Positions 36,704 through 47,862 of a stretch of 64,000 nucleotides of DNA are shown piece by piece. Below the pieces are notes generated by a model. It was not told where the DNA came from and ran no database searches. It worked only from the letters and a program-made list of their open reading frames with translations. The position numbers and the translations under genes are program-made. How positions within the stretch are numbered: the stretch's first letter is position 1; every line of letters begins with the position of its first letter. Source of the DNA: Geosiphon pyriformis (Eukaryota > Glomeromycota > Glomeromycetes > Archaeosporales > Geosiphonaceae); the NCBI GenBank assembly GCA_016748015.1, contig JAAOMT010000665.1, positions 212,205 to 276,204 on the forward strand, read 5' to 3'.

Positions 36704-38324
36704 TTTGGGAAATTTTTGCCGGCTTTTTTTAAACCATTTTCTGTTTTTTTTTTTTTTTGTTTTTTTTTTCGGACTTTATGGTGCAAATTAAAAAAGTGCA
36801 CATAATTTGCCATTTGAATTTTAAACTTATCAGATCTATCTTCGCACCTTGTTTTTGACCAATCATAGTTTTTCATCACTTGCATCTCCCCTTTCCCAAA
36901 ATTTGTATTATATACTTAATAAGGGTTGATTACTTCTTTGGAGTCTCTTGGATTTCCTCTGGGTTAAACGCGGTCCCCCACGTTTCACTTTTTTTAGAGT
37001 TTTTTGTTTTCCCTACAGTTTCATCTTTTTGACTCCCGATTAGTTAAAATTGAAGTGCGCAAAAAAAAAAGATCAACAACATCTTTCTGATCATTTTTCA
37101 AACAAAAACTCGGACATTTTTTTTAAAAAATTGTTTTTTTTCCCAATCTCTGATACGATAAAAAATTTCCAACAAAGTACTCTCCTGTGGTTTAGGGCCG
37201 CTGTTGAATGTATTACCAGCTTTCCCTTTACCCCTTTTTGCACACTTTATTAAAAAATTTTCTCTAAAAAATCCTTCACATCACATCACATCACATCCCA
37301 CTCCTGAATCTCTTGCGATATTTGAAACCATTATTTCTTACGTTTTGTTTACATCTCTACGTACATACATATACACACCAAACTCGCGCTCAGGAAAGGC
37401 CACCACTCACTGCAAAGTGTTGATCCGGATCCAATTTGAGCATTCGTGATCATTAGAGCCCTTTTTTCCAAAAACCAAACTTCATCCTAAATTTCTATAA
37501 TTGAAAATACTTTCAAGATAAATTATCTCCGTAAATCTGAAAACTATAACGAAACCCCTCATCACGAAATCTAAAGCCAAATATGCTTTCTCTCTTTATC
37601 AAATACCAAGATTTGGCCTTATTTCTCACAAAAATCTCTCCTTTTTTTTTTTGACCAAATAACCATATGCCCTTTCTATCCGTTTTCAGAGACATACAAA
37701 ACACAAGAAAAATACACCTAATTCTGTTGTATATGTAAATATTTGAACGAAACTTAGTAATAAACGTCGAGTCATTATTTTGGTCAACTGGTGAAGATGA
37801 GGATGGTTAATCGATTGATTGATGTCAAGAGTTTAATATTTAAAATAGAATTTATTCAACTTACCCTGGCTCTTTTTTGAAATTTTAATAATATAGCAGA
37901 GTGAATCTTTTTAACAATTATAAATGAAGAATATTGACGTTAGTGTGGATATTTCAGAAAATATATATTTCGATTTATAAGTCGTATAATTCGTGGTTTC
38001 CATTCAGAAATTTAATATGGCCTCTTGGTTTTTCTCGTCAACACAGCTCAAGCGCAAAAGGATAAAGTACCATTATGATCACATGATCAGTGGCCTTGAT
38101 CCTTCATTGCGGCCGTTCAAAGAACAAGGATGATACCTTTTACTCATCAAAAGGGAAAGAACTAAAATCATAAATTAATTAAACGGGATTAGCAAAGAAA
38201 ATAATAAATTTACCTGTATTTTTCAGACCTAGAAATTTTGCTGCGACAAAACCTTAGCTTCGAAACACCGGAACAATTGGAGAGTTTCTTTCAAGGGTAA
38301 ACTTGAGTAAATTTGCAAATGTTC
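36704..38324. other. Intergenic region, no gene seen
   Basis: T-rich 3' flank of the GATA gene, then C/T-rich DNA with a (CATCA)n-like run near 37277-37300. The short frames here lack motifs. It holds the 3' ends of two convergent genes and possibly UTR sequence. Confidence 0.5.
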
Positions 38325-39183
38325 TTAAAACCGTAATGGCAAAACAGGCCAATATACAACTTCGTCGTCTTCATCTTCCTCACACGAATCAAGATTTTTG
38401 TTATTTTCTTTGGGATCCCCATCAAAATATTGAATCGATGGTTTGATTTTATTGGCCTCACTATTTTTTTTAAAACTTTGTCGAAACATGGCATTAACGG
38501 CCGCCTCTAAATGGATTATATTCCGAGATCCAGATTCACCGTACATTTCTTTCATTTGAATCATTGTCTGAGATCTGGGTGCAACGTGTTCCGGTGAAGG
38601 TTCGTACACTTCCTGGTAGTCAAGTGGAAATGTGGATGAAGTGATTTGATTCTTTTCAGAAATCTGTGCGGCTGCCAAGGCGGCCTTTTCGCCTTTGCAA
38701 AAAAGCAATTATTATATAAACGGGTTAATTAGACAATTGATCGATTAAAATCATATCCGGCGCACACTAACGTTCTAGTTTTCGAATTTCTGAAAATCGA
38801 AACATTGCTATAGTCTCTTCGTTCAGCACAAACTCCAAGTTTTCACTGTCCCCTTCTTCTCCTTGCGCCACCTCTTCGTTCTCACAAGCAATGTTTCCTT
38901 CTTTATAGAAGGTACTATAGCTTCCCCTGCCGCCATAACCCTCTTTCCACTCTTTTCCAGTTTCCACTTTCAAGCCCGGCACGGACCATAAGGACTGAGG
39001 GTTTGGGTCTAACGCCTGAAGAAAAAACTGACGATGTGGAGAAAAGTGGGTGGTGTGAAAGTTGCGAAAGCGAAGATATTTTTGCGGTTTTGAATACAGA
39101 GACTCTGCGTCAAAATCTGGTGAGAGTGCTGGTATTTGAGGAGGAGTATAAGGGTAGCCGTTGTAGGCGTTTGAATTATACAT
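38325..39183 (-). CDS. Unrecognised 259-residue protein
   Basis: Two exons on the minus strand, 39183-38772 and 38692-38325. The intron (gttagt...ttgcaaag) joins GAAC to GCGAAAAG in phase 1. I do not recognise a family. The N-terminus is Tyr/Pro/Asn-rich (MYNSNAYNGYPYTPPQIPAL). A conserved-looking core follows (KYLRFRNFHTTHFSPHRQFF; LQALDPNPQSLWSVPGLKV). Next come an acidic stretch and a charged helix (FRFSEIRKLEREKAALAAAQ), and the end is acidic with a hydrophobic tip (EEDEDDEVVYWPVLPLRF). No signal peptide or membrane segment is seen. It is transcribed away from the DHHC gene across a 267-bp shared promoter. Clean intron and codon structure make it a real gene. Confidence 0.7.
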
Positions 39184-39450
39184 TATCTAGTTCAAATTTT
39201 GACTAAAAACGCTTCGACCCAGAGATCAGAAATACAAAAAACTACTTTGAAAATTTTTTGTATCACAAGTTGACACAACTATATCACAGTCTCAGATCAA
39301 TTAATCAATGATTTGCGCTTGATTTATCCTTCGTTTGGCGTTCGTATTGTAAAACTCAGGTTTGTCATCCTCTTTGAAAAACTGTTCGCAGTTCACCCTT
39401 CTTCCTTACTATATTTGTAGACTCTCTCAATTATTCCTGCCTTTTTCCAC
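39184..39450. promoter_or_regulatory. Shared promoter of two divergent genes
   Basis: 267 bp separate the start codons of the unrecognised protein (minus) and the palmitoyltransferase (plus), so both promoters must lie here. No specific element is assigned. Confidence 0.55.
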
Positions 39451-41066
39451 ATGGTGTACAGTGAAACTCGTCAAAAGCTTTTTGTAGCTGCCGACAAGGC
39501 GGCCAGTACCCTTATACGAACCATTGGCCCTGTCTTCATTGTATTGGCAGTTACCTTGATCGGGCTCGCCGTTCTTGTCTATTTTTCCGTGGTTTTTCCT
39601 TTTTTCTATACTTGGGACGATGATTATATCTGGACTAAGTTTTCATATTGCTTAGGTCTAGCCTTTAGCGTGTACATAGTGGTGTGTATTGCCTTCCACT
39701 ATTACATGGCTGTGAGAACAAAACCTGGTGGTGTATTGAATGGGGGCACCACTTCGTCGGTGAGTTGTGAAGGTTAGATGGATACTTTCGATTAGTTTTT
39801 GCATTTTCAAGCTTTGTATTACATTCACCTATTTTTCCTATAATGCTAGGACCCCAATGATGACCCATCAATACAAGATTTGTTCTTGGAATTAGAGGAA
39901 TATCAAGAGTTTCCCAAGACTTGCAAAAAATGTATGCCAATTTTGTTCAAAATTTATATTTATTGTATACTAAAATACATTCTTAAATCTTGTATGTCCC
40001 CTGATCCTAAAATCAGGCCATTTACCAAAACCAGAACGGGCACACCATTGCTCCGTTTGCAAGAGATGTGTCTTGCGCTTTGATCATCATTGTCCATGGG
40101 TAGCTAATTGTGTCGGTTATTTTAATCATCGCTACTTTGTACTGTTCATGTCCTATTTGGTTTTTGGATGCTTTTACTTTGCTGCTATCGCTTGGCAACC
40201 CTTTTTGCAGAGTATCGATATAGATAATGACGTAAGTTTTTTTCCTACTTTATGGGAACAATAGAGTAACGACTGAATCTAATTTTACACTCATATGATG
40301 TTTTAAAAACTAGTGGCGATGGTGGATGCCAAGACCATATGTGGCATTGTCGTATCTTCTAGCAGTTGCTATAGGGCTATCGCTAGGTAGTGGCTTTTTT
40401 GCATTATAACTTATCCAGTTCAGTTTTTACTATATATATATTCTAGCTCATAATCAATCCTTCTCACGTTAGGTGGCATGTGCTTTTGGCATTATTATTT
40501 GGTAAGCTGCTCCAAGATTTCTTGATTTTTTATCTATTCATCATCATCATCATCATCTAATATACATAGTCATCGCTTTTTATAGATACTTACGGCCCAG
40601 ACAACAGTAGAATTTTATAATAATAATTTCGCAAAGAATTCAGCCCTACAAAAAGGAGAGGTGACTATCATTGCACTCTCGTTTCATTCATAGACTGCTC
40701 TTCATTTAAACGCCATAATTTATTACACATAGATTTTTGTTAACCCTTATAACCTTGGAGCATGGACAAATTTAAGGCAATTTTTCAATGTTGGCAGAAA
40801 CTAGTAAGTAAAATATTGATTTTGTTGATTATTTAAATTTTAATATTTTAACTGAAAAATTTTAAATTTCTTTATTTAGCAAATAGTAAGTGAATGAGTG
40901 GTAAATCGATTGATTTCTGGAATATTTTTACCTATTTCATATCATTTATAGTCCAATTTACACAATTTTCCTACCTATTCCGATACCCCCCACGGGCAAT
41001 GGAAAAGTTTGGGAGAAGAACATGGAGCATTATACATCAGTAAATACAGTATATTCCGAAGAATAA
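39451..41066 (+). CDS. DHHC-type protein S-palmitoyltransferase
   Basis: An integral membrane enzyme that attaches palmitate to protein cysteines, usually in the ER, Golgi or vacuole membrane. Exons: 39451-39759, 39850-39931, 40017-40231, 40314-40386, 40473-40501, 40586-40660, 40733-40803, a candidate 6-nt exon 40880-40885, and 40952-41066 (324 aa). Two membrane segments lie in exon 1 ([19 protein letters not shown] and a second near residue 75). The Cys-rich domain follows: TCKKC, then [20 protein letters not shown], with the catalytic Cys in DHHC, then [15 protein letters not shown]. Two more membrane segments follow ([36 protein letters not shown]). The [15 protein letters not shown] block near residue 265 is the post-membrane NPY-type motif of the family. 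Substrates cannot be predicted. It resembles ZDHHC16-type enzymes in its C-terminal part, a weak assignment. Confidence 0.92.
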
Positions 41067-41507
41067 AGTGGATTCCTTTTGATATCAACCTTTAAGTTTG
41101 TCAGGGTCTGAAATAATTCCCTTTAGTGAGAGACTAATAATTGGTAAGTAATAAGTTGTATTTGTACATATATATATATATATTAGACTTTGCACTTAGA
41201 AAATTGTGGTTCTGACACGATGAATTTCCAAATTCACCTTTATAATTCTTTCTGAGGTTATTTCACTAATATCGATAATCCATAGTTTAAATTTGAGCAC
41301 CTGTAAAAATTCAAATCTATTGAATTTTTACAGGAAGTTCAAAATTGTGCGACTTCTCTCAACTAGTGTAAGATTTCCAATATTTCAAGTGCACAGTACA
41401 TATATCTTCTGTAATAAAACCAATTACTGGAAACGACTTCTGAGTTTGGAAACATAAATGAGTGCCTTGAAATACCACTCTAAGTGCGTTTTTGCGTTAC
41501 TGGATGG

Positions 41508-41979
41508 TCAACATTGTGTTGGGATGGCTTTAATGGAATCTCCACAAGTGTCACCACTCCCCAGTTGAATAACCGGAGGCAATTCAAATTCAACCTCGGG
41601 TGTTTTTTTAGGTTGATATGTGGCACGTACGTAAGCGCCGTAAGACTCTGGTGTAAAATTATGTTCAAGAATGAAGAGGGCTTGTGATGGAGAGAGTGAA
41701 TCAACTTCGGTTTTAGTGTACTCAAGTTCATATAGTTTTTGACGCGAAGTAGAGGTTATCTTTATATTAAGGATAGACAAGTACAATTTGTGCCATTAAT
41801 TGAATGTAGATAAGTGGCTAAAAGTCAACCCAACAAACCATGAAAGGAATAGAAGCAGAAGGCGACGAAGAAGTTGGGAAATTGGTATTAGATGCAAGAG
41901 TCGTAAAATGCGTGATGGTGAGTTTTCGGTGTTGTGAGATCCCTCGAACGGGTTTTACTTTTAGAGAGCGTAAATACAT
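41508..41979 (-). CDS. Unrecognised small protein, possibly mitochondrial
   Basis: Two exons on the minus strand, 41979-41839 and 41759-41508, join in phase 0 across a 79-nt intron and give 130 aa. The N-terminus (MYLRSLKVKPVRGISQHRKL) is basic, hydroxylated and free of acidic residues, which would suit a mitochondrial presequence; that is inference. The second exon encodes a compact acidic/aromatic part (RQKLYELEYTKTEVD; ALFILEHNFTPESYGAYVRA; VEFELPPVIQLGSGDT). I do not recognise a family. Open sequence extends upstream of the chosen Met to a possible acceptor (gatattag at about 42008), so an additional 5' exon is possible. Confidence 0.55.
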
Positions 41980-42411
41980 TTGAGGTGATTTATAAGATAA
42001 AGCTGAGATTCCGGCAGGTCCTAATATCAAAGGTGGATGGAGTTAAAAATAGTGTTAATTAGTAACGAATTTGTGAGAGTTTGATATTTATTTAATTAGA
42101 ATTTTTGACATAATCACAACATTATTAGTAAAAATGACGTATTATCAATTGGTATTTTTATTTCATACAGTTGCACATTTTAAAGGCCCAATTTAGAATT
42201 TACACCCCGATTGGTTTTTGAATTTGAAAGGTTAGTTAAATCCCAGCAGATTTCTCATTACCAAAAAAATTTAATCAAATCACCAAAAGACATCTTGTAC
42301 GTAATTATGTGCTTTTAAACTTTGTGAAGTCTTCTAATTTGTAATTGCAAAAGTTTTTGCTTAATTATCATACTATATTTTTTAAAAAACTTGGAAGCTT
42401 AAACATAAAAA

Positions 42412-45400
42412 ATGATGCCATTTTTCATGCGATCTTTATTAATCTTGAGCACAATACTTACATTAGGGTTTGCTCAATTTTATAAACCCTCGTTCTGGTA
42501 TTTTGGCAACAGTAAAAAAATCCAGCAACACGAAGGCAATTCCTTGTCGGGGGTTGATTCAGGTCCATTTTAGCTTTCTAAAATTAATATTCTCGGAATG
42601 ACAATTTTGATCTTTCCCGTCAAATTGTAGAATGGGCCGAAAATTTGTTGAAGCTTTCAAGTGAGGAAAGTGTTATAGTGAAACATGGATTTGGTAAGTT
42701 ATATATTAGCTCAATCAAGAGAATGATAGGACCATTATGTATTTTGGTATAAAGATGTGAAACATTGGTTTCTGGCAAGTTTCCTTGATGCAGTACGAGC
42801 AAAGAAAGGAAAAGTGCTTCAAAAGAGCAGCGAAAGATTTAAGAAATGGATGTAGAGGTATTGAGATCCATGAAGAGAATAAAATTCAATGTAAGAAATA
42901 TGACTTTTCTCTCTTTAATTCAATAAATTCACTTTGAAAAAAAGTGTTGCATTTTTAGATGCAGTTCGTTTGACGCAATGTGAAATTGCGACCGCTAATC
43001 TTGATGTCCCTATGGAATGTCAAGCAGAAAAGGATGTGGGAAAATGCGTGGAGTCAGTTTCAATCTAATTTTCGTAAAAATGAAATCACTTGGCTGGATT
43101 AAATATTGACATTTCCAATTGTTTTGCAGAGCTTTAGCAAGAATACCACAATTGTGGACTTCATATTCTGGATATTTTCGACAAGTTTGTATGTATTTTT
43201 TGGATTACAAGGCTTATACATAGTATTTTTAAATTATGCAAGTAAAAAAGTCTCAAGCAATTGGTAATTTGTAGTTAATATGTGCTTCGCCGTCAGATAT
43301 TCACTTGAAAGAGGCAAGCTTTGCCTTAGTCAAGCTTCTTTTGTTTATAATTTTACTCGACCTTTCTCTTAACTAACTTTTAATCAGATTTATTGGAAGA
43401 GCTTCACAAGAATATCACGATAAACCAAGTGGCAAATTTTGAGATTCTTCGTATACAACAGCGAGAAATGATTGCGTGGCGCAAACAAGAAATGACCAAA
43501 TTAGAAAACTTGGAGGATTTGCAAAAAGGAATTCTTGAGTCTGTGGGTCAAATTGAGGTATGCTCTTGAAAATGAGGTCAAAAATGGGAAATTTGAGTAA
43601 TACTTTGAAAAATTAGAAAACCACTGGTATCGTCAACAATGTTATGACAAAACTCAAAAGCAATTTGGAAGATGCTCGAGAGATTGTCAATAGTGTGTTA
43701 TCTAAGCAGTATGAAACAGCTGGTAAGTTGGATGATGTTGCAAATTTCACGAACGGTGTCTTTAGTTCCATTCAAACAAACGTTTCCGGTATCTTTGAGG
43801 TAAATATAGTTTTCAATTCATTGTATTCAAGTGGCTTTTTTGTCACTGATTCCCAAGAACATGTTAAAATTCCGCAGATCATTGAAATAATCAAAGGTAG
43901 TCTTAAACATATGGCAACCAGCAGTCTAACTGTTCAGCATGTTCAAAAGACAACAGAACAAGGATTGATAGAAATCAAGGTACATAAATTTTATTTCTCA
44001 ATTTTTCTTTTCATCAACAATTTCACGTGAGATTGTAAATAGGAAATGACCCAAGAGTCCGCCAATTATGCAACAAAAAATTTGGAGAATCTTTCAAATG
44101 TAATTATTAGGGTTTAATTTTTCATTTTATGATGAATCAAATTCATTTTGAGAATTTATTACACATATACTACCATGAGAAAGAAATTGAATGAAATTTT
44201 CACCACCAGCGTTCAATTTTCCAAGATGCTTCAAACAATGACGGTAAGTACTGCTTCAATTGCTTTTAGAAAATTATGCTACAAATTTTTTAATATATAT
44301 ATATCTGGTTTCAGGAAACCACAAAAATAATTTTGGAAAACCATCTCGGGAAGCTTGAGGACTCTCTTCAGGTAAGGCTTGAATGCTCTCGTTTTTTTTT
44401 TGCGATAATCTTATCAAACGAAATAATTCATTTTATGATTTTTTTTTACACTTTTCCAGAGTCTTGAAATACTTAATTCTATAGTAAACGATATCACAAA
44501 TCTACAGGAAGAACTTCGTAATGATATCACCGAAAATAAAGTAATTAAGATTTTTTGAATTCTACAAGTGTTTGAATTCGCATTTCAAAGGACACATCTT
44601 TTTTATTGACACAAATTTTAGAAGGCACAAAAAGAATTAACCGCTGAATGGCTTGCCTCATTCGAGGAAACCAGAAAAAATTTACATGATTTATTGTATC
44701 TTTCTCGATCTGAAATCCGTTTATTGACTGACACCACAATTGAGGCAAGAGAAAGTCATCAAGACATGATCAAACTTGTCCGGCCCTTGGTCACAATTGT
44801 TGACATTGCTAATTGGGGATACGGTATTTATCATTCCAAGTACCCAAGTTTACTTATAAAAGGGAAAACTTAGCTTTTGGTTTTTAGGACAACTTATAAA
44901 TTTTGGTGTACTCAACACCACGATAATGGTCATAATAGCCGTATTGTCATTGCGTAAAATTATTCATTGGATTAAGCCTGATAGCTTTATGGTTTCAATT
45001 GGTAAAGTTCTGAGTATTAATAGTGTCATTTTGCGTCTTAAACTTTGAGTATTAAGATTCCAAGCTCTATTCATGTTTAGTGGATTTTTCCAATTTGCTG
45101 ACTCTTCTCCTCTTCTGTCGACACTTTGGTTGGCAAAATTCCATACTAATCTGTTCCGCGGTATTTTTATTTCTTTTTGTATGTCAGAAATTTAATATAA
45201 AAACTGACAGAATTAATATTCATTTAGGTAACCGCAACGATTTTGGCTTTTTTGTTGGTTCGCTCATTATTAAAATTTAGGAAAGGCCCACTAAATATTA
45301 ATTCTGAAAGCGTGGACTCATGGATTTATAAAGATTTGCGACCAAGGTAAGAAGAAAATAGATTTTCATGAAACTAGAATATTTTTAATATATTTCTTCA

Positions 45401-45574
45401 AATTATAGTCAATTTCAGCAGACACATCGCCATGTCTTTAGTTCAAAAGCAAGGCGACCTAATCTTCCGGTGCCCACAAGGCGACAACTTGGAGATGCTT
45501 ATTTTGCTCGAGCTATAATTCAGTTGCCAAACTCTGAAAAAGGACTCATTAAGAAATCAAGGAAATTTTGTTAA
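42412..45574 (+). CDS. Kar5/GEX1-type nuclear membrane fusion (karyogamy) protein
   Basis: The family (Kar5 in budding yeast, Tht1 in fission yeast, Brambleberry, GEX1) acts at the nuclear envelope to fuse haploid nuclei. Eighteen exons give 641 aa: 42412-42562, 42631-42693, 42780-42890, 42959-43052, 43130-43188, 43275-43313, 43388-43557, 43617-43799, 43878-43979, 44043-44099, 44184-44243, 44315-44371, 44460-44540, 44622-44823, 44888-45001, 45081-45178, 45228-45346, 45409-45574. A signal peptide is visible (MMPFFMRSLLILSTILTLGF). The Cys-rich domain includes QYEQRKEKCFKRAAKDLRNG, YAVRLTQCEIATANLDVPME and ALARIPQLWTSYSGYFRQV. A long coiled coil (residues about 175-480) follows, then membrane segments near the C-terminus (LNTTIMVIIAVLSLRKII; ILICSAVFLFLFVTATILAF). 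The intron at 43314 begins GC. All exon phases agree, so the gene looks intact. Confidence 0.87.
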
Positions 45575-45763
45575 ATGTAATTAACTGTTCAAGAAGCAAC
45601 CTTGCTAATTTATCAAGGACTTAATGTTTATTTTTGGTCATTGCTTGCTATATATAATATTTCATTTTGAACAGCAGTAAAATACAAAAATGAGTTGCTT
45701 TCTTGGTATATTTTGCTTGCAGTTCTTTTTTTAAAGGTTCCAACATTATCTTTTCAATTAAAT

Positions 45764-46152
45764 TCACCCTCCAGATACTGGAGGAATAACAGCAACTTCA
45801 TCACCAGGCTTCACACGAAATGCTTTATCCTCTTTATCCACATACTCCATATTCACCGCGTAAAGACTGCCTTGTAAAACAGGAACAAGAGCAGGATGGC
45901 GTAGTGATAATAACATGGTTAAATCTTTTAAAGAAAGCGAAAACTGAACATCGGAACTGACACCAGTATTTGGTATTTCAATTTTTTCTGATGCAATTTG
46001 CGTGGCATCTCGTGCTGATGCAAAGTAGAAAATTGTGAAAATGGCACCCTTGGAAAGTTAAAAAGATTTAATGAAACGAATTAGTTTGCATGAAATGCCT
46101 GAAAATAAGGAAGAAAAATTACATTTGAAGCTAATTCTTCGCTGCATGACAT
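45764..46152 (-). CDS. Molybdopterin synthase small subunit (MoaD/MOCS2A-like)
   Basis: A ubiquitin-fold sulfur carrier. Its C-terminal Gly-Gly is thiocarboxylated and donates sulfur to precursor Z together with the large subunit, making molybdopterin for nitrate reductase and similar enzymes. Two exons on the minus strand, 46152-46123 and 46048-45764, join in phase 0 and give 104 aa. The first exon is only ten codons (MSCSEELASN). The second carries the family pattern: GAIFTIFYFASARDAT at the start, an LKDLTMLL helix, a GSLYAVNMEYVDKE strand, then GDEVAVIPPVSGG ending exactly at the Gly-Gly. Length is usual for the family. It converges with the Kar5 gene (190 bp between stops) and diverges from thiamine pyrophosphokinase. 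The large subunit (MoaE/MOCS2B) is not in this window. Confidence 0.88.
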
Positions 46153-46483
46153 TTTAAAGTTAGGTTTTCTTGGTGTTTAAAATAAGATACTAATTGACAG
46201 TATTATATTAAATTGACGTTTTCACCTTTGAAAGAGAAATAAAAGCAAATCTTTTTTTGATTTTAATTTATCAGTTATATCTGCTATAATAATTTACAAT
46301 TACCATCTAGGCTATTTTTAACGCAAATGATAATAATAACATTGATTATCCTACGCTAGTTAAGAAATAATTCTTAACAACGCATCAAATGACTCAAAAT
46401 AAAGTTTCCAAAATTTCGTTAGTTTTATCCGAGCAAATTAGTTTTTATAAGGTGGATCATTTGTTTTTAAACCTCACACAAAA
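46153..46483. promoter_or_regulatory. Divergent promoter: MoaD-like and thiamine pyrophosphokinase
   Basis: 331 bp between two start codons on opposite strands, AT-rich. It must contain both promoters. I see no diagnostic thiamine-pyrophosphate riboswitch in this stretch or in the first introns, though a degenerate one cannot be excluded by eye. Confidence 0.5.
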
Positions 46484-47754
46484 ATGTCATTAACCACTAT
46501 CAAAAATGTCAAAATCAACCATATACGTTATTGGGCACCAACAAAATTTTTCATCCAAGATTTATTAAAGAATGGAAAAGATTCCACTGAAGACTTGAAT
46601 CGCCCGTTAATTCAAAATTATGCCTTGATTATATTGAATCAACCGATCTCAAATTCACAACGAGACAAGATTCTTGATGCAGTGTGGAGTAATGGTAATA
46701 CTTTGTATTAATCATGAGCTTCATATTTTTATTGTTGGATCATTTTGCTATGCTTGATTTGAAAAATAAAGCGAGTTTAAGGATCTGTGCCGATGGTGGT
46801 GCCAATCGATTGTATGAGTGTGTTCAAGGCAGCGAAAAAGAGCATAGGCATATCATCTAAATCACTTTCTCATTGATTTTTATTTTTTTAATCTATTGCT
46901 AATTCTCATTTTCAAATTTGGTAGGTATATCCCGGAATACATATGCGGTGATCTTGATTCTTTACATACTGAAGTTGCAAATTATTATATGTCAAAGGTG
47001 TGGTCTCAATTTTTCATGCCTGACTTTACATCATATTACATGCTGTTTACGTTTAACACATGGGACAATTCGCAAGGGTGCTGAAATAGAAGGAAAATCT
47101 GAAGATCAAGATTCGACTGATTTCGAAAAATGCATCGCCTTGATTGACCATATAGAACATAAAAACCGACAAAAAGAACAATTACTGACTCCTGTTTTAA
47201 AAGTGAGATAAAATTTTTATAGTTTAAATTCACTTCGAATTATACGGGAATTTTTAGTAAAGATGACTTGAAAAAACAATTCTAGTACGATGTGGTAGCC
47301 TTGGGCGCACTTGGTGGGCGTTTGGATCAAACCATATCTAGCATTCATATTTTGCACAAAATGAAAGATGAAAGGGATATCTATCTTGTGTCGCAAGATG
47401 ATGTGGCAATCCTGCTTGATAAAGGAAAACATCAAATCCAATGTGATCCAAGATTTGAAGGGCCTACTTGCGGGATCTTGCCAATTGGGGTGTCGAATGC
47501 AATTTTGACCACAAATGGATTGAAATGGAATTTGAGTATGTATCTTCCCTTATTTTAATCATATCTCATCTTGATATCCATTCCATCATCCCGTTGCCAA
47601 AGATATTGACAATTCAGTCTATTTTTTCTTCACAACAGCCAAAACCCCCACTTCAATCGGCACAATGATTAGCACATCAAATCAATTGGAGAAGAATATC
47701 GTAACCATAGAAACAGATTCCCCAGTGATATGGAGTATCGAGTTGAAATATTAA
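46484..47754 (+). CDS. THI80: Thiamine pyrophosphokinase
   Basis: Transfers pyrophosphate from ATP to thiamine, making the cofactor thiamine diphosphate in the cytosol. Six exons, 46484-46694, 46772-46847, 46925-46997, 47077-47202, 47286-47535 and 47639-47754, give 283 aa. The family signatures appear in order: YALIILNQPI; RICADGGANRLYE; YIPEYICGDLDSLH; DQDSTDFEKCIALID; VVALGALGGRLDQTISSIH; CGILPIGV; and NGLKWNL followed, across the last intron, by TPTSIGTMISTSNQ. The Asp and Gly residues of the substrate site (DGGANR, GDLDS, DQDSTDF, GGRLDQ) are all present. The intron starting at 46848 has a GC donor; no GT fits there without a frameshift. The gene converges with the TBC gene, with 108 bp between stops. 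The symbol follows the budding yeast orthologue. Confidence 0.92.
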
Positions 47755-47862
47755 TCTAAATTTTAACTACAGGATCAAAAATAGTAATAAAAATACCTTT
47801 CAAACCGAGGATACTTTAAAAGGAATTCTTGTAAAAAATACGACTATAGACGAATAGTGGGA

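Noticed and set aside
44153-44183. Kar5 exon 11 starting at 44153
   Set aside because: Phase does not match the donor at 44100. The acceptor ending at 44183 keeps frame and makes the whole coding length divisible by three.
46153-46772. Thiamine-pyrophosphate riboswitch in the leader or first intron of the kinase gene
   Set aside because: I could not find the conserved riboswitch core words in the right order. Absence by eye is not proof, but there is no support.
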